64,000 bases of DNA from SIG714 sp964638675. Its GTDB lineage: Bacteria > Bacillota > Clostridia > Oscillospirales > CAG-272. A program made the position numbers and the translations under genes. Positions 8,032 to 17,100 of this stretch are shown here, one piece after another (positions within the stretch are counted from its first letter, which is position 1; every line of letters starts with the position of its first letter). The stretch is from the NCBI GenBank assembly GCA_964638675.1, contig CAZXAU010000005.1, forward strand, positions 1 through 64,000. Direction: 5' to 3'. The notes beneath the pieces are model-generated. The model saw only the letters and a list, made by a program, of their open reading frames with translations. It was not told where the DNA came from and did not search any database.

Positions 8032-8793
8032 CTATTTAATATACTTTTTAATTGACTTCAACCATATATTCATGATCCATTTATGCGGATAAACCTTTGA
8101 AAAGAACCGCATCGTTTTGACATAAGTGCTGTATACCGAAACATCTTTACCGTTCTTAGTGTCCCTGATGGTTTTAATGACCACATCATCCGCCTGTGCA
8201 AGATGCGGAAATTTTATTTTATGACCGTTCATTTCGGATTGTAATAAATCGGTTTTGATCCACCCCGGACAGGCAACTGTAACACCGATTCCGCTCCCTT
8301 TAAGTTCCATATTCAATGCTCTTGAATAAGAACAGCAAAATGCTTTTGATGCCGCATAAAGATTGATATATGCAACCGGCTGAAATGCAGACTGTGATGC
8401 CACATTGATAATATGGCTTCCGCTTTTCATATACGGAATACATATATTACAAAGGACTGCCATTGAGGTATTATGCGTGTTAATGTGTGAAGCGATCTCC
8501 TGTGCAGAAAAATCACTTGACGGAGCCATTCTGCCCGATCCTGCGTTATTTACCAGATATTTGACGGTATATTCGTCTTTATCTAACTCATTCTTAATTA
8601 TATCTAAATTGGCTATATCGGATAGATCAACCGAATACCTTTTGATTTTTGCTCCGAACATTTCTTTCAGGTTGTTCAGTTTTTCGATATTCCGTCCGAT
8701 TGCCCATACCTCATCAACTTCGTCAATCAGGTGTTTTGTAAATGCTTTTCCGAGTCCGCCGGTGGCTCCCGTAATGATTGCTAAGCTTTTCAT
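8032..8793 (-). CDS. Short-chain dehydrogenase/reductase
   Basis: 253 residues with the SDR Rossmann motif TGATGGLGKAF near the N-terminus, NNAGSG at strand 4, the catalytic Ser in NVASQSAF and YAASKAF (YxxxK). The C-terminal PGWIKTDLL is the usual PG motif. It belongs to the classical NADP-preferring SDR group (Arg in IGRNIEKL after strand 2 fits NADP). The substrate is unknown. AGGAG precedes the ATG at 8793. It lies 23 bases downstream of the YdeI-like gene. Confidence 0.88.
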   Translation of the reverse strand: MKSLAIITGATGGLGKAFTKHLIDEVDEVWAIGRNIEKLNNLKEMFGAKIKRYSVDLSDIANLDIIKNELDKDEYTVKYLVNNAGSGRMAPSSDFSAQEIASHINTHNTSMAVLCNICIPYMKSGSHIINVASQSAFQPVAYINLYAASKAFCCSYSRALNMELKGSGIGVTVACPGWIKTDLLQSEMNGHKIKFPHLAQADDVVIKTIRDTKNGKDVSVYSTYVKTMRFFSKVYPHKWIMNIWLKSIKKYIK

Positions 8794-8816
8794 ACAATAG
8801 CACTCCTTTTTTGATG

Positions 8817-9377
8817 TTACATCGGTTTGAGGTTTCTGTTAAGTCTATCTACCATCCATGCGATTCGCTTTTCCCGTCCGGCATCTGTCTTTGCGTCCAG
8901 ATAGGCTTTTGTATAGGTTTTCTTTACGGATAATGACATGGCTTTAAAATTCGTGTAGGCGGGTTCATGCCCTTCCAAAACCGCACAAAGCTGTGCAATT
9001 TGTTCCTCGGTGATCCCGGGTGACTTCGGAGCGTTCCACTGACCGTTTTGTTTTGCTTCCTCTATCTTCTTTCTGCCGAAATCGGTCATGAGTCCTCGCT
9101 GTTCAAGGCTTTTAACCAATTCTTTATTTTTCTCAGACCACTTGCTGTTCTCACGACGCAAAGAAAAATATTTCTTATATGTTTTATCGTCAATGCTTTG
9201 CATCTGACCGTCTATCCATCCGAAGCAGAGGGCTTCTTCGAGCGCTTCTCCTGCCTTTACCGTTTTCGGGCCGCCCGATTTGCCGAATAAAATCCAAATT
9301 CCGTCGTTTGAAAGGCAATTCTCGTAAAGCCATTTTCTGAATTCTTCTCTGTTTGCAAATTGCATGATATCGTTCAT
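8817..9377 (-). CDS. YdeI/OmpD-associated family protein
   Basis: About 186 residues. WLYENCLSNDGIWILFGKSGG, EALCFGWIDGQMQSID and KYFSLRRENSKWSEKNKELV are hallmarks of this bacteriocin-protection/YdeI group; the C-terminal KRIAWMVDRLNRNLKPM is its usual end. The family's biochemical role is unclear; E. coli YdeI relatives were linked to stress and envelope defence. I chose the ATG at 9377 because all three copies of the leader repeat end exactly at that position relative to their hairpin; another ATG at 9389 is possible. A remnant of a paralogue lies at 7125-7211. Confidence 0.8.
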   Translation of the reverse strand: MNDIMQFANREEFRKWLYENCLSNDGIWILFGKSGGPKTVKAGEALEEALCFGWIDGQMQSIDDKTYKKYFSLRRENSKWSEKNKELVKSLEQRGLMTDFGRKKIEEAKQNGQWNAPKSPGITEEQIAQLCAVLEGHEPAYTNFKAMSLSVKKTYTKAYLDAKTDAGREKRIAWMVDRLNRNLKPM

Positions 9378-9518
9378 ATTTATGATCATAGCTTTCGCAT
9401 TGCGAAAGCTTCCTTTCTTTCGGAATTGGGGCTGGTTTTGCAAAGCAAAATCGCCGCCGTTCCGGTGGCGAAAGCCACAAAACGTTGTCTGAAAAATTTT
9501 TTTCAGACTATGTACCTC
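9378..9518 (-). repeat. Leader repeat family 1, copy 1 (before YdeI-like gene)
   Basis: Read in gene direction this leader contains an A/T-rich hairpin (9487-9508, ten base pairs), the conserved stretch GTTTTGTGGCTTTCGCC, a second G/C hairpin region with GGCGATTTTGC, the purine-rich GAAAGAAAGGA, and a perfect hairpin GCTTTCGCA/TGCGAAAGC at 9391-9409 followed by 13 bases and the start codon. Closely similar sequence occurs at 31562-31705 and 52671-52844 before unrelated genes. Confidence 0.85.
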
Positions 9519-9600
9519 ACACCGCCATAAAATCATGGAGAGCTTCAGGGGAGTTTTACGGCAGTTCCGATCTGCCGATCAACTGAAACCTTCTATTTTA

Positions 9601-9629
9601 ATTATATCATAAATAACAGCCTTTTTCAA
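9601..9629 (-). promoter_or_regulatory. Promoter for leader repeat copy 1 and YdeI-like gene
   Basis: On the minus strand TTGAAA (9624-9629) and TATAAT (9601-9606) are separated by 17 bases. Transcription would start near 9594, giving a leader of about 215 bases that contains the whole repeat. Confidence 0.7.
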
Positions 9630-9684
9630 TCTGTTTTTGCAGTTTCTTTGCATTGTTTGTACGATTGCAGCCGATTGATCATAA

Positions 9685-9725
9685 AAAATCCCTGCCGACA
9701 AGCATGCTGTCAGCAGGGAATTTTT
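9685..9725 (-). terminator. Rho-independent terminator
   Basis: TCCCTGC at 9689-9695 pairs with GCAGGGA at 9713-9719, with an inner GACA/TGTC stem, and the minus strand continues into a run of Ts. It follows the membrane-protein gene at 9848-10312. The remaining sequence between 9519 and 9847 shows only this terminator and the promoter just before it. Confidence 0.75.
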
Positions 9726-9847
9726 GAATTTATAAATAATATACATTTATAGGTTACGGTTTTATGATACATACCGCAATCATTCAGGCGTTCTCGTTTT
9801 ATTGATTATTTCCGACATTATTTCCGCTTTGTAATTCATCGGATGTA

Positions 9848-10312
9848 TTAATCTTCAACTTCAACACACTTGATTACAAACGGAAGTATCAGATTAATGG
9901 GAATACCGATAAGAAGAGCGTACATTTCAAACCAAAATAGTGTTGTAGATAACATTTCCGATCCAAGACTGAACGGAATCTTCCAAACCCATAGGAAACC
10001 TACAAAGTATGCGGGTAAAACAATGACGGCAAATATAAGCGATATAAGCCTTAAGAATATTGAAAGTTTTTTCTTATTCTTTCGGGCAACAAAATATCGA
10101 ATCTCCTTATATACAATGCACTCTGCGATATAACACGGAGTCACTATTATCAGAGTAAATATAACAGTCGTTGCAGGAGTAAAGTGGATAAAATCATCGC
10201 TATCGTTATCCAGATTAGATATAGAGTCAACAATAAGCTTAACCATCGTTGCCGTGGTCACAAGCAGAATAACAATAAAGAGAATAGCAGATATTTTCAA
10301 AAACCTTTTCAT
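9848..10312 (-). CDS. Four-helix membrane protein of unknown function
   Basis: 154 residues with about four hydrophobic segments (roughly 8-30, 48-70, 84-108 and 118-142). No family motif is recognised. The C-terminus ends in a short acidic tail (CVEVED). It lies 19 bases downstream of the large exported protein gene and is probably co-transcribed with it, so it may help in that protein's export or anchoring; this is only an inference from position. Confidence 0.6.
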   Translation of the reverse strand: MKRFLKISAILFIVILLVTTATMVKLIVDSISNLDNDSDDFIHFTPATTVIFTLIIVTPCYIAECIVYKEIRYFVARKNKKKLSIFLRLISLIFAVIVLPAYFVGFLWVWKIPFSLGSEMLSTTLFWFEMYALLIGIPINLILPFVIKCVEVED

Positions 10313-10331
10313 GATCTTTTTCCTTTCAAGC

Positions 10332-13300
10332 TCAGTATTCGCCTATAGTATGACGTAAATCCTGAAGACTTTTCAAAAAATTATATGTATCGTGATAATC
10401 TCTGTCAAGAATGTTCCAATGATAATCTTCATCTGCAAGCAGATTGCTGTATATAATTCTATTAAACATATCATCCGGATCTAGTCCAGCAATTTGTAGT
10501 TCAAGACCATAATCAACCAAGTAATAAAAAACATGTTTTTTAACATATTCATAATTAATATGACTGAGAAAGATCGTTGCACGATTATTATTTGGTGTAA
10601 AACATGAATAATAATCCGAAACAGCCTCCATATATGAGCTTCCGTCGATTATCATACTGTATATGTTTTCCGCATCCAAATCCGCACAATAGTCATCATT
10701 TTTTAGTGAAGTTGTTCCATTGTTTTCTGCAAGAACCGCATCTCCGAGCCATCCCACAAAATAGGATGCTTCTAAAATCGGTACTGTAAAGGATTTTGTT
10801 TTAAGTTCCTTTGTTATCCCGAGATAGTACGCAAGTCTTCCGGCAGCTGCAATTTGCATATGAGCATAATCAATTGTAGATGAATGGCTATACTGATACA
10901 TTACTGCATTTTTCATTGTGTAGTATTCTTCCTCGGAATAATTTAATGTTTCTGTAAAAAAATACATTTCACTTTGAAATATCGGAAGTACCCTTCCCGT
11001 CACTTCATCCCAAAACAATCTTTTATCCCAATCATCCTCGTTATATTGCAAATCTCCACTCAACTTGCAGAACTTCCAAGCAAGCTGAATATCGTTATCA
11101 TTCGGATAAACAGCTTCCAACCTATCATAAAGCCCACGAATCAATACGGCAGCTTCGGGTGTAAATCCAAATTCGTTAACAAGTATTTTCACATACCCAT
11201 CTACGGTAAATGTTAATGTTATATTTTTTCCTGTCGGTAAATGAGTAATCTTGTATGTTGCCGAACCGTTGCTGCCTGCTTTTAGAAGACTACTGCTCAT
11301 ATACATACAGTTACTGCCCGAGAGCTTTGTGAATGAGAAATAGGATGAATCGCAAAAATCAAATGTTCCGTTAAATTTAAGCTGTACCTGATCTCCCACA
11401 TCATATACCTCGGAATTAACATTTATCTCATTCAATTCCCTGTAATTATCAAACTCACGAAGCCTCATACAGCATGTTGTTGTATTTTTATATGACAGAG
11501 AGGAGACAGTTCCGCCCGAATTTATCGATAGATAGTATCCCGCTTTACTGCTTAAGTAATATCCTTGCGTAGTACTCTCGATCTTTATCAGAATATCATT
11601 GCTTATATTGCTTGCATTTTTCATTGCGACTTCCGATGATGATATAGAAAGATACTTTCCTTTTCTGAAATTGCTTTCAATGATATAATATCCGTTGCCT
11701 ACATATTGAAACTTCCATTTCATTGTTTTTTCATTGCTTGACTTAAGAGCCGCCCTTGCCAAGACATTTGTTTCGGAGCCAATCAAAAATGTTTTTGACG
11801 CGCTACTGTTTATTACATATTCTCCCTCTTTTACACTTAAGCCTGCATTTTGAACAGAGTCCGATATAATTGACCATGTCTGTCCCTTCTTTGATCTGTC
11901 ATACTTTTCAAGCCTTAGATCACCGTTTTCGGTCATTGCAAGCGAAAGTGACAGGTCGCAGGATGGCATTATTCTGTAGTCAAATTGCCCGCACTGCACA
12001 ATTATCCACTCTATTGCATCGCTTGAGGACGTTCCGATGATAGAACTTCCGTCAAACGGATATTCGTTAGTTACTTCAGTTTCCTCAGGTTCTGTAGTTA
12101 CTTCAGGTTCTGTATTGTCATTTTTCGTAAATGCCGAAACATATACGCCGTCATAGCATCCGTATATCTTGATAAAGTCTGAGGAGTCTGAGCCTATAAA
12201 AGCAAAATGTCCGCGAGGATCCCCTGTATTAAATAAATCGGTCGCAATGCTGTATCCATTCGTTTTTATCATTCTGTTGCTCATGGCTGAAGTGTCGATA
12301 TTGTTTTTCAAAAAGAAGCGGTTGCTACCTATATTTGAAACACTCGTGGAAATAAAGTTCTCAGGGCGCTGATATCCGTATATCATAGAAAATATCGGAC
12401 GATCAGAAATATCGGATGATTCGGATGATGCGATAGACATTCTTCCATCGGCGATTCGCTGTGACTCGTCAATATACAGGGCATAAGTCATGCTTTTCCC
12501 GTTGGTACAGTTGTCGATAAACCTGTCTGTCAGAAGATCGTAGCTCATTATAACCGGAGGAGAGACTGTGCCGAAGCTTCCGATCCTCTGAATTTCGGTA
12601 AACGGCGTTGTATACCTTATATCTTCTATTTTGGTTCCCTCAGCGAATTCAACCTCACTCATTACCACATTCATTCCCGCAAGTGAGCTTTCCGCTTGTG
12701 TCATTTTGAAATTTATACCTGCCGAAATGATCGGAAGACCTCCCGTTCCCGGAAGATTGTTTATTCTGATAAACGCCTTTCTCCAAGGACCCGAATTTCT
12801 TCCGATACAGAGATCCAAACTCTTCGACATGTCTCTTGTCACAAATTCTTCGACATATGTATCTTCAATATTGCAGTAATGTGAGTCATTGTATACTGTC
12901 GGGTCAAAAACAACCGGGTATTCCGCCTTTGCGAGCCATTCTTCGCTTGGGGTATATACGATTGCATATTTACCCGAACCAAGATCGTACAGCTCGGTTT
13001 TGATATCACAGCTCGACTCGCCTGTCGCATCGAACATTACCGGCGGGTCGATAAAATACTCTGAATTTTTCTCATCTGAAACGAAAGTTACCTTTCCGTC
13101 ATCGAGAGTCAGGCTGTAACCTTCGGCATTTATCGACATCACGAGAACATCTACGCTGTTCTTTTTATTAATTATAAGATTTTCCTTTATTTTATCTTTG
13201 GAGATAGAACACTCAATATCGACATTACTCGTAGCGAATGCGCCTCCAACCTTTAATGTCTTTACAGAATCTGTCAAACTTGCCTGCGACAGTGCAGAAA

Positions 13301-13796
13301 CCTTCATACCGACAGCGCTCTTCTTTGAGACAGACTGTGTTGTCGACATTTTCTTTGTAAATACTGAGTCTTCTGTTCTGCTGCCTGACGACACGCTCCA
13401 GCTCCAGCTTATTTCTCCGATCCCGGCAGAAAAGCTTCCGTCCGAGTCAGCGCCGACAGAGATCCTTTCTCCGACGCCGTTGGCGTTTTCAAATTTTCCT
13501 TTTTTTTCGGAATATACAAGACTGTTGTCAATTTCTTCCCATTTATCGTCCTTTAAATAATGTACGGCTTCACGGTAAGAAACAGCAAGATATGTTCCGT
13601 CCTCAAGTATGAAATGCTTTTCGAACTCTCCGCGGAGGTTCACATCCTCACCTATAATTTTTACTTCTCCTGAATTCTGCTTACTGAGTTTTTCCGAAGT
13701 AACCCCGGCGGCAAAAATATTCAGAACGAAATGGGGTAATATCATGGCTGTGATAAGAAAAAGCGCTATGAAAGAAATATGTTTTGTTTTTTTCAT
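10332..13796 (-). CDS. Large exported protein with DNRLRE-like and ricin-type modules
   Basis: 1154 residues with a signal peptide (KKTKHISFIALFLITAM, cleavage near IFAAG). Residues about 50-300 resemble the N-terminal region of wall-associated DNRLRE/RHS-type proteins (YREAVHYLKDDKWEEIDNSL). A DNRLRE-like beta-sandwich follows (LCIGRNSGPWRKAFIRINNL). Residues about 640-840 form repeated LSI/YYI units like a ricin-type beta-trefoil, suggesting sugar binding. An Ig-like stretch and a helical C-terminal region of about 250 residues without recognised motif complete it. No sortase signal or membrane anchor is visible, so it is probably secreted. Catalytic residues are not recognised. Confidence 0.65.
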   Translation of the reverse strand: MKKTKHISFIALFLITAMILPHFVLNIFAAGVTSEKLSKQNSGEVKIIGEDVNLRGEFEKHFILEDGTYLAVSYREAVHYLKDDKWEEIDNSLVYSEKKGKFENANGVGERISVGADSDGSFSAGIGEISWSWSVSSGSRTEDSVFTKKMSTTQSVSKKSAVGMKVSALSQASLTDSVKTLKVGGAFATSNVDIECSISKDKIKENLIINKKNSVDVLVMSINAEGYSLTLDDGKVTFVSDEKNSEYFIDPPVMFDATGESSCDIKTELYDLGSGKYAIVYTPSEEWLAKAEYPVVFDPTVYNDSHYCNIEDTYVEEFVTRDMSKSLDLCIGRNSGPWRKAFIRINNLPGTGGLPIISAGINFKMTQAESSLAGMNVVMSEVEFAEGTKIEDIRYTTPFTEIQRIGSFGTVSPPVIMSYDLLTDRFIDNCTNGKSMTYALYIDESQRIADGRMSIASSESSDISDRPIFSMIYGYQRPENFISTSVSNIGSNRFFLKNNIDTSAMSNRMIKTNGYSIATDLFNTGDPRGHFAFIGSDSSDFIKIYGCYDGVYVSAFTKNDNTEPEVTTEPEETEVTNEYPFDGSSIIGTSSSDAIEWIIVQCGQFDYRIMPSCDLSLSLAMTENGDLRLEKYDRSKKGQTWSIISDSVQNAGLSVKEGEYVINSSASKTFLIGSETNVLARAALKSSNEKTMKWKFQYVGNGYYIIESNFRKGKYLSISSSEVAMKNASNISNDILIKIESTTQGYYLSSKAGYYLSINSGGTVSSLSYKNTTTCCMRLREFDNYRELNEINVNSEVYDVGDQVQLKFNGTFDFCDSSYFSFTKLSGSNCMYMSSSLLKAGSNGSATYKITHLPTGKNITLTFTVDGYVKILVNEFGFTPEAAVLIRGLYDRLEAVYPNDNDIQLAWKFCKLSGDLQYNEDDWDKRLFWDEVTGRVLPIFQSEMYFFTETLNYSEEEYYTMKNAVMYQYSHSSTIDYAHMQIAAAGRLAYYLGITKELKTKSFTVPILEASYFVGWLGDAVLAENNGTTSLKNDDYCADLDAENIYSMIIDGSSYMEAVSDYYSCFTPNNNRATIFLSHINYEYVKKHVFYYLVDYGLELQIAGLDPDDMFNRIIYSNLLADEDYHWNILDRDYHDTYNFLKSLQDLRHTIGEY

Positions 13797-13856
13797 ATTA
13801 AAACTAAGCCCTTCTTATACATAATATCATATATTGCCCGGTAAATATTTCAGGCT

Positions 13857-13975
13857 GTGTATGCTCTTCCGGTAAAAAGCATACACCTCTAAATCTGGAA
13901 AACAAGCCTGATTACAGATGTGTTCCGCCTATGTCCATACTCTGATTGCCGAGCGTAATACGCGATTCGGCAATC
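13857..13975 (-). promoter_or_regulatory. Structured leader of the large exported protein gene
   Basis: Two strong hairpins lie in the roughly 200-base leader: GATTGCCGA (13944-13952) with TCGGCAATC (13967-13975), with an inner GCG/CGC, and GTGTATGC (13857-13864) with GCATACAC (13879-13886). Neither is followed by a T-run in gene direction, so they are not simple terminators. I do not recognise a known riboswitch. Confidence 0.5.
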
Positions 13976-14006
13976 TGCTGTATCGAATTTCTTTTACTAC
14001 ATTACT

Positions 14007-14035
14007 ATTGTATCATATTTAACAACTATTTGCAA
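14007..14035 (-). promoter_or_regulatory. Promoter of the large exported protein gene
   Basis: Minus strand TTGCAA (14030-14035), 17-base spacer, TACAAT (14007-14012). Confidence 0.65.
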
Positions 14036-14088
14036 CATGTGTTTGGATTTATTTATTTTTCGTACGATTTAAACAAAGATAATCAAAA

Positions 14089-14120
14089 GACCTTGTTAAC
14101 AATGTACAGTCAACAAGGTC
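14089..14120 (-). terminator. Terminator after the GH27 gene
   Basis: GACCTTGTT (14089-14097) pairs with AACAAGGTC (14112-14120), and the minus strand then reads TTTTG. It separates the GH27 operon from the next promoter. Confidence 0.7.
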
Positions 14121-14178
14121 TATTGATTTATAATAATCTATGCTTATAGGTTATTCGTTTATAAGTTAAGTATACAGA

Positions 14179-17100
14179 TCACTTAACATTCTTCACGAAT
14201 CCTGCAATTGCCCAGTCGGAGTGGTCGTTAGTGTTTCCGCCGAACGCTCCCTCGTATGCGTAAAGCTTGATCTGACTTGCATTTTCGGGGATATCGATAT
14301 CGAAAATATAGTACTCTCCGGTGCAAATGAAGGATGAACAGTCGACGAGCTGACCGTCAATATAGACATAAAGGATCATTCTTCCGTCGCCCTTCATTTC
14401 GTTGTCACAGCCGCCTATAGCGAGGAACTTCTTCGAGCCTGTCGGGATGTCCATTACTATAGTTGATGTTGCGTGAGTTCCTATGCCCTTTGAGAATGTC
14501 TTGCCTGCTATGGTGAGATTATTCTTTTCGACCGATTTATCTCTGCCTATCGTTCCCCAGCCGATATCCGACTGCTTCCATTCAAGATCGGATGCGAAGA
14601 CATCTATCGTCTTTTCAGACCAATAGATAAACTGCTTTTCACACTCTGCGTGGCTGACGCCGTCCTGAACAAGGTATGCTTTGAGGGTGAGATAATATCC
14701 GTCATATTCGGGGACTTTGAAGCCCTCAAGCGGAACCGCATCTTTGAATGTCGAATCTTTTCCGCATGATACATAGACGGTAGGATCATCGTATACGCTT
14801 GCCGTGAAGTTTACATCCACTTTATCGCCTGCTGTAACCACTTCACAAGTGTCATGTGAGAATCCGATGATCGGGGCTGCTGTCAGGTTGCTCATGCTTC
14901 CGAGATTGAATACTGCGGTGTAACCGAGTTTAATAAGGGTAGCAGTTGCTTGAGCCGAACGCTTTGCACTCTTGCAGTAGATAATTATTTTTGCGTTTTT
15001 ATCGGGAAGGAGAGTTGCGGCTTTTTCGCCGATCTCGCTGTAATCGATATTGATCGCACCGTCGATATGATCTTCCGCAAATTCAGAGGGAGTGCGTACA
15101 TCGACAACTGTTGCTCCATCCTTTATCAGCTTCTTTGCTGTCATTGAGCCTATCGAGTAATCCGAAATGCTCGATGAGTTTACCGATATGCTCTGAGCCT
15201 TTGTCAGAGGTGTGCCGTTCTTCCAAAGGAATATATCGACCGTACCTGCAAAGCCTACGCCGACCGGAATCTTATTCTCGAATGCCGACCACTGTTTAGC
15301 TTCAGCAGAGTTATATACGACATTCTTGAGGACTCCGTCATTGTCTTTGACCGATACGATGAGCTCACCGCCGTCAAGTGTGTATGCCAGAGATTTTACA
15401 GCGATAGTTCCTTTTGCATATTCGATCGTGGGGCTTTCAAGTATATTTTCAGCAGACGATCTTGAAAGAGCGATTCCTTCAATGTTGATGCTTTCGGACG
15501 CTCCTCTGTCTGCCGTGACCTCCCAACGGACTATAGCCGTTGTCGGTATATCACTTGAATATTTTACGGTGAGCAGTCTGTCCTGCTTTCTGCTGTCCGA
15601 TCCGCTGTAGGATTCGGTTTTTATCACCTTACCGCCTATAATAACCGAAATTTTTACATCAGCCGAGTAGCTGCCTATAGCGACACTGAGTGTTCTTTCT
15701 GTGCTGTCGCATGGGGTTGATACCTGTGCATACGCACCTAATCCGTATACGCCGAAGCCGGACTTTGATGTGCCCTTCGGTGTGCCTGTGCCGTCACTCC
15801 ATGAATAGGTTGCCGCCGCAGAATCGTATGTTCCTGTGTTGTTTCCGTTGTATTTAACGCTGATCTCTTCAGGGCTGTTTTTCTTTCTGTCGTTTGTTCC
15901 GTAATATACCCAGTCGTATGTTCCGAGCTTGGATAGATTAATGAGCGGATCTTTTGATGTGATCTTGATATCCGATTTGACTTTTGAGCCGTCATCTTTA
16001 ATTTCGATCTCATCATCCGATACCTGAGTGGGTGTTCCGTTTATCTTGAAAACGAGTGTTCCGTGAGAGGGAACTGTGACGCTGATCTTGCCGTCACATG
16101 AGTAGTCGCAGTGTGCCCAGAGATCTCTTGCACTTTCAACGCCTGCAAATCCGATATCTTCAAAATTCAGAGTGAGCGTCTGATCCTTTGCCGAACGGTT
16201 GAGAAGAGCTACAGCCGCAGTTCCCGAATTCTTCGATCCGAGATCCTTTACCCAAACTTCGATATTGTCGCCAAGTGTCTTGACAAGCGATGCCTGAATA
16301 CAAGCGACATCCTGGTCAAGTGCTATCAGCTCAGAGTTGGAGATTATCGAGAGTGTCTCCTGTGATATGCTGTTCAGGTCCATTCCGAGCATAAGAGGTG
16401 TGGACATCATGCACCACATCGAGAAGTGCGACTTGTCTTCTTCATAGGTCATGCCGTTTCCGACCTGCATCATGTCAAGGTCGTTTACATGTCCGGGTGT
16501 GTTATATTTTGCAAGAACCTTGATGTTGTCTATCTGACCCATAACATCATTGAAGTTGCGGAAGAGGTCTCCGCCTGTTCTCCATGAATCTGCGACCGAG
16601 CAGACCCATTCGCCGGGGAATGACCAACAACATACGTTATATATCTTGTCCTTGCCTGTTTCTTTTTCGATCTGTTCAACTACTTTACCGATCTCGGTAT
16701 ATCTTACCTGCTTACTGAGGTTTGCACGCAGTCCGCCGCACCAGTCAACCTTGATAAAATCATATTCCCAATCTATCAGATATCTGCGAAGATCGGTATC
16801 ATCATGACCGTAAAGTCCGACATTGTCATTCAGCTTCTGATTATCTGATACCCAACCGCATGTAACAGCTCCGGCATCGCTGTAAATTCCCGCACTGAGT
16901 CCGAGTGCATGAATTTTATCTGCCATTGCTTTCATGCCCGAGGGGAATCTCTCTGAATTGGTGCGGACATATCCGTCCTCACCTCTTCCTGCTTGCCAAC
17001 CGTCATCGATGTTGACAAATGTATATCCGAGATCCTTGAGTCCGAGCTCTACGAGCTTTTGCGCCTGTGAATATATGATCTCTTCACTGATGTCAGTTCT

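Noticed and set aside
1..9400. Integron gene-cassette array
   Set aside because: No attC-like imperfect palindromes or integrase were found between the genes; several genes overlap or are coupled, which cassettes do not do.
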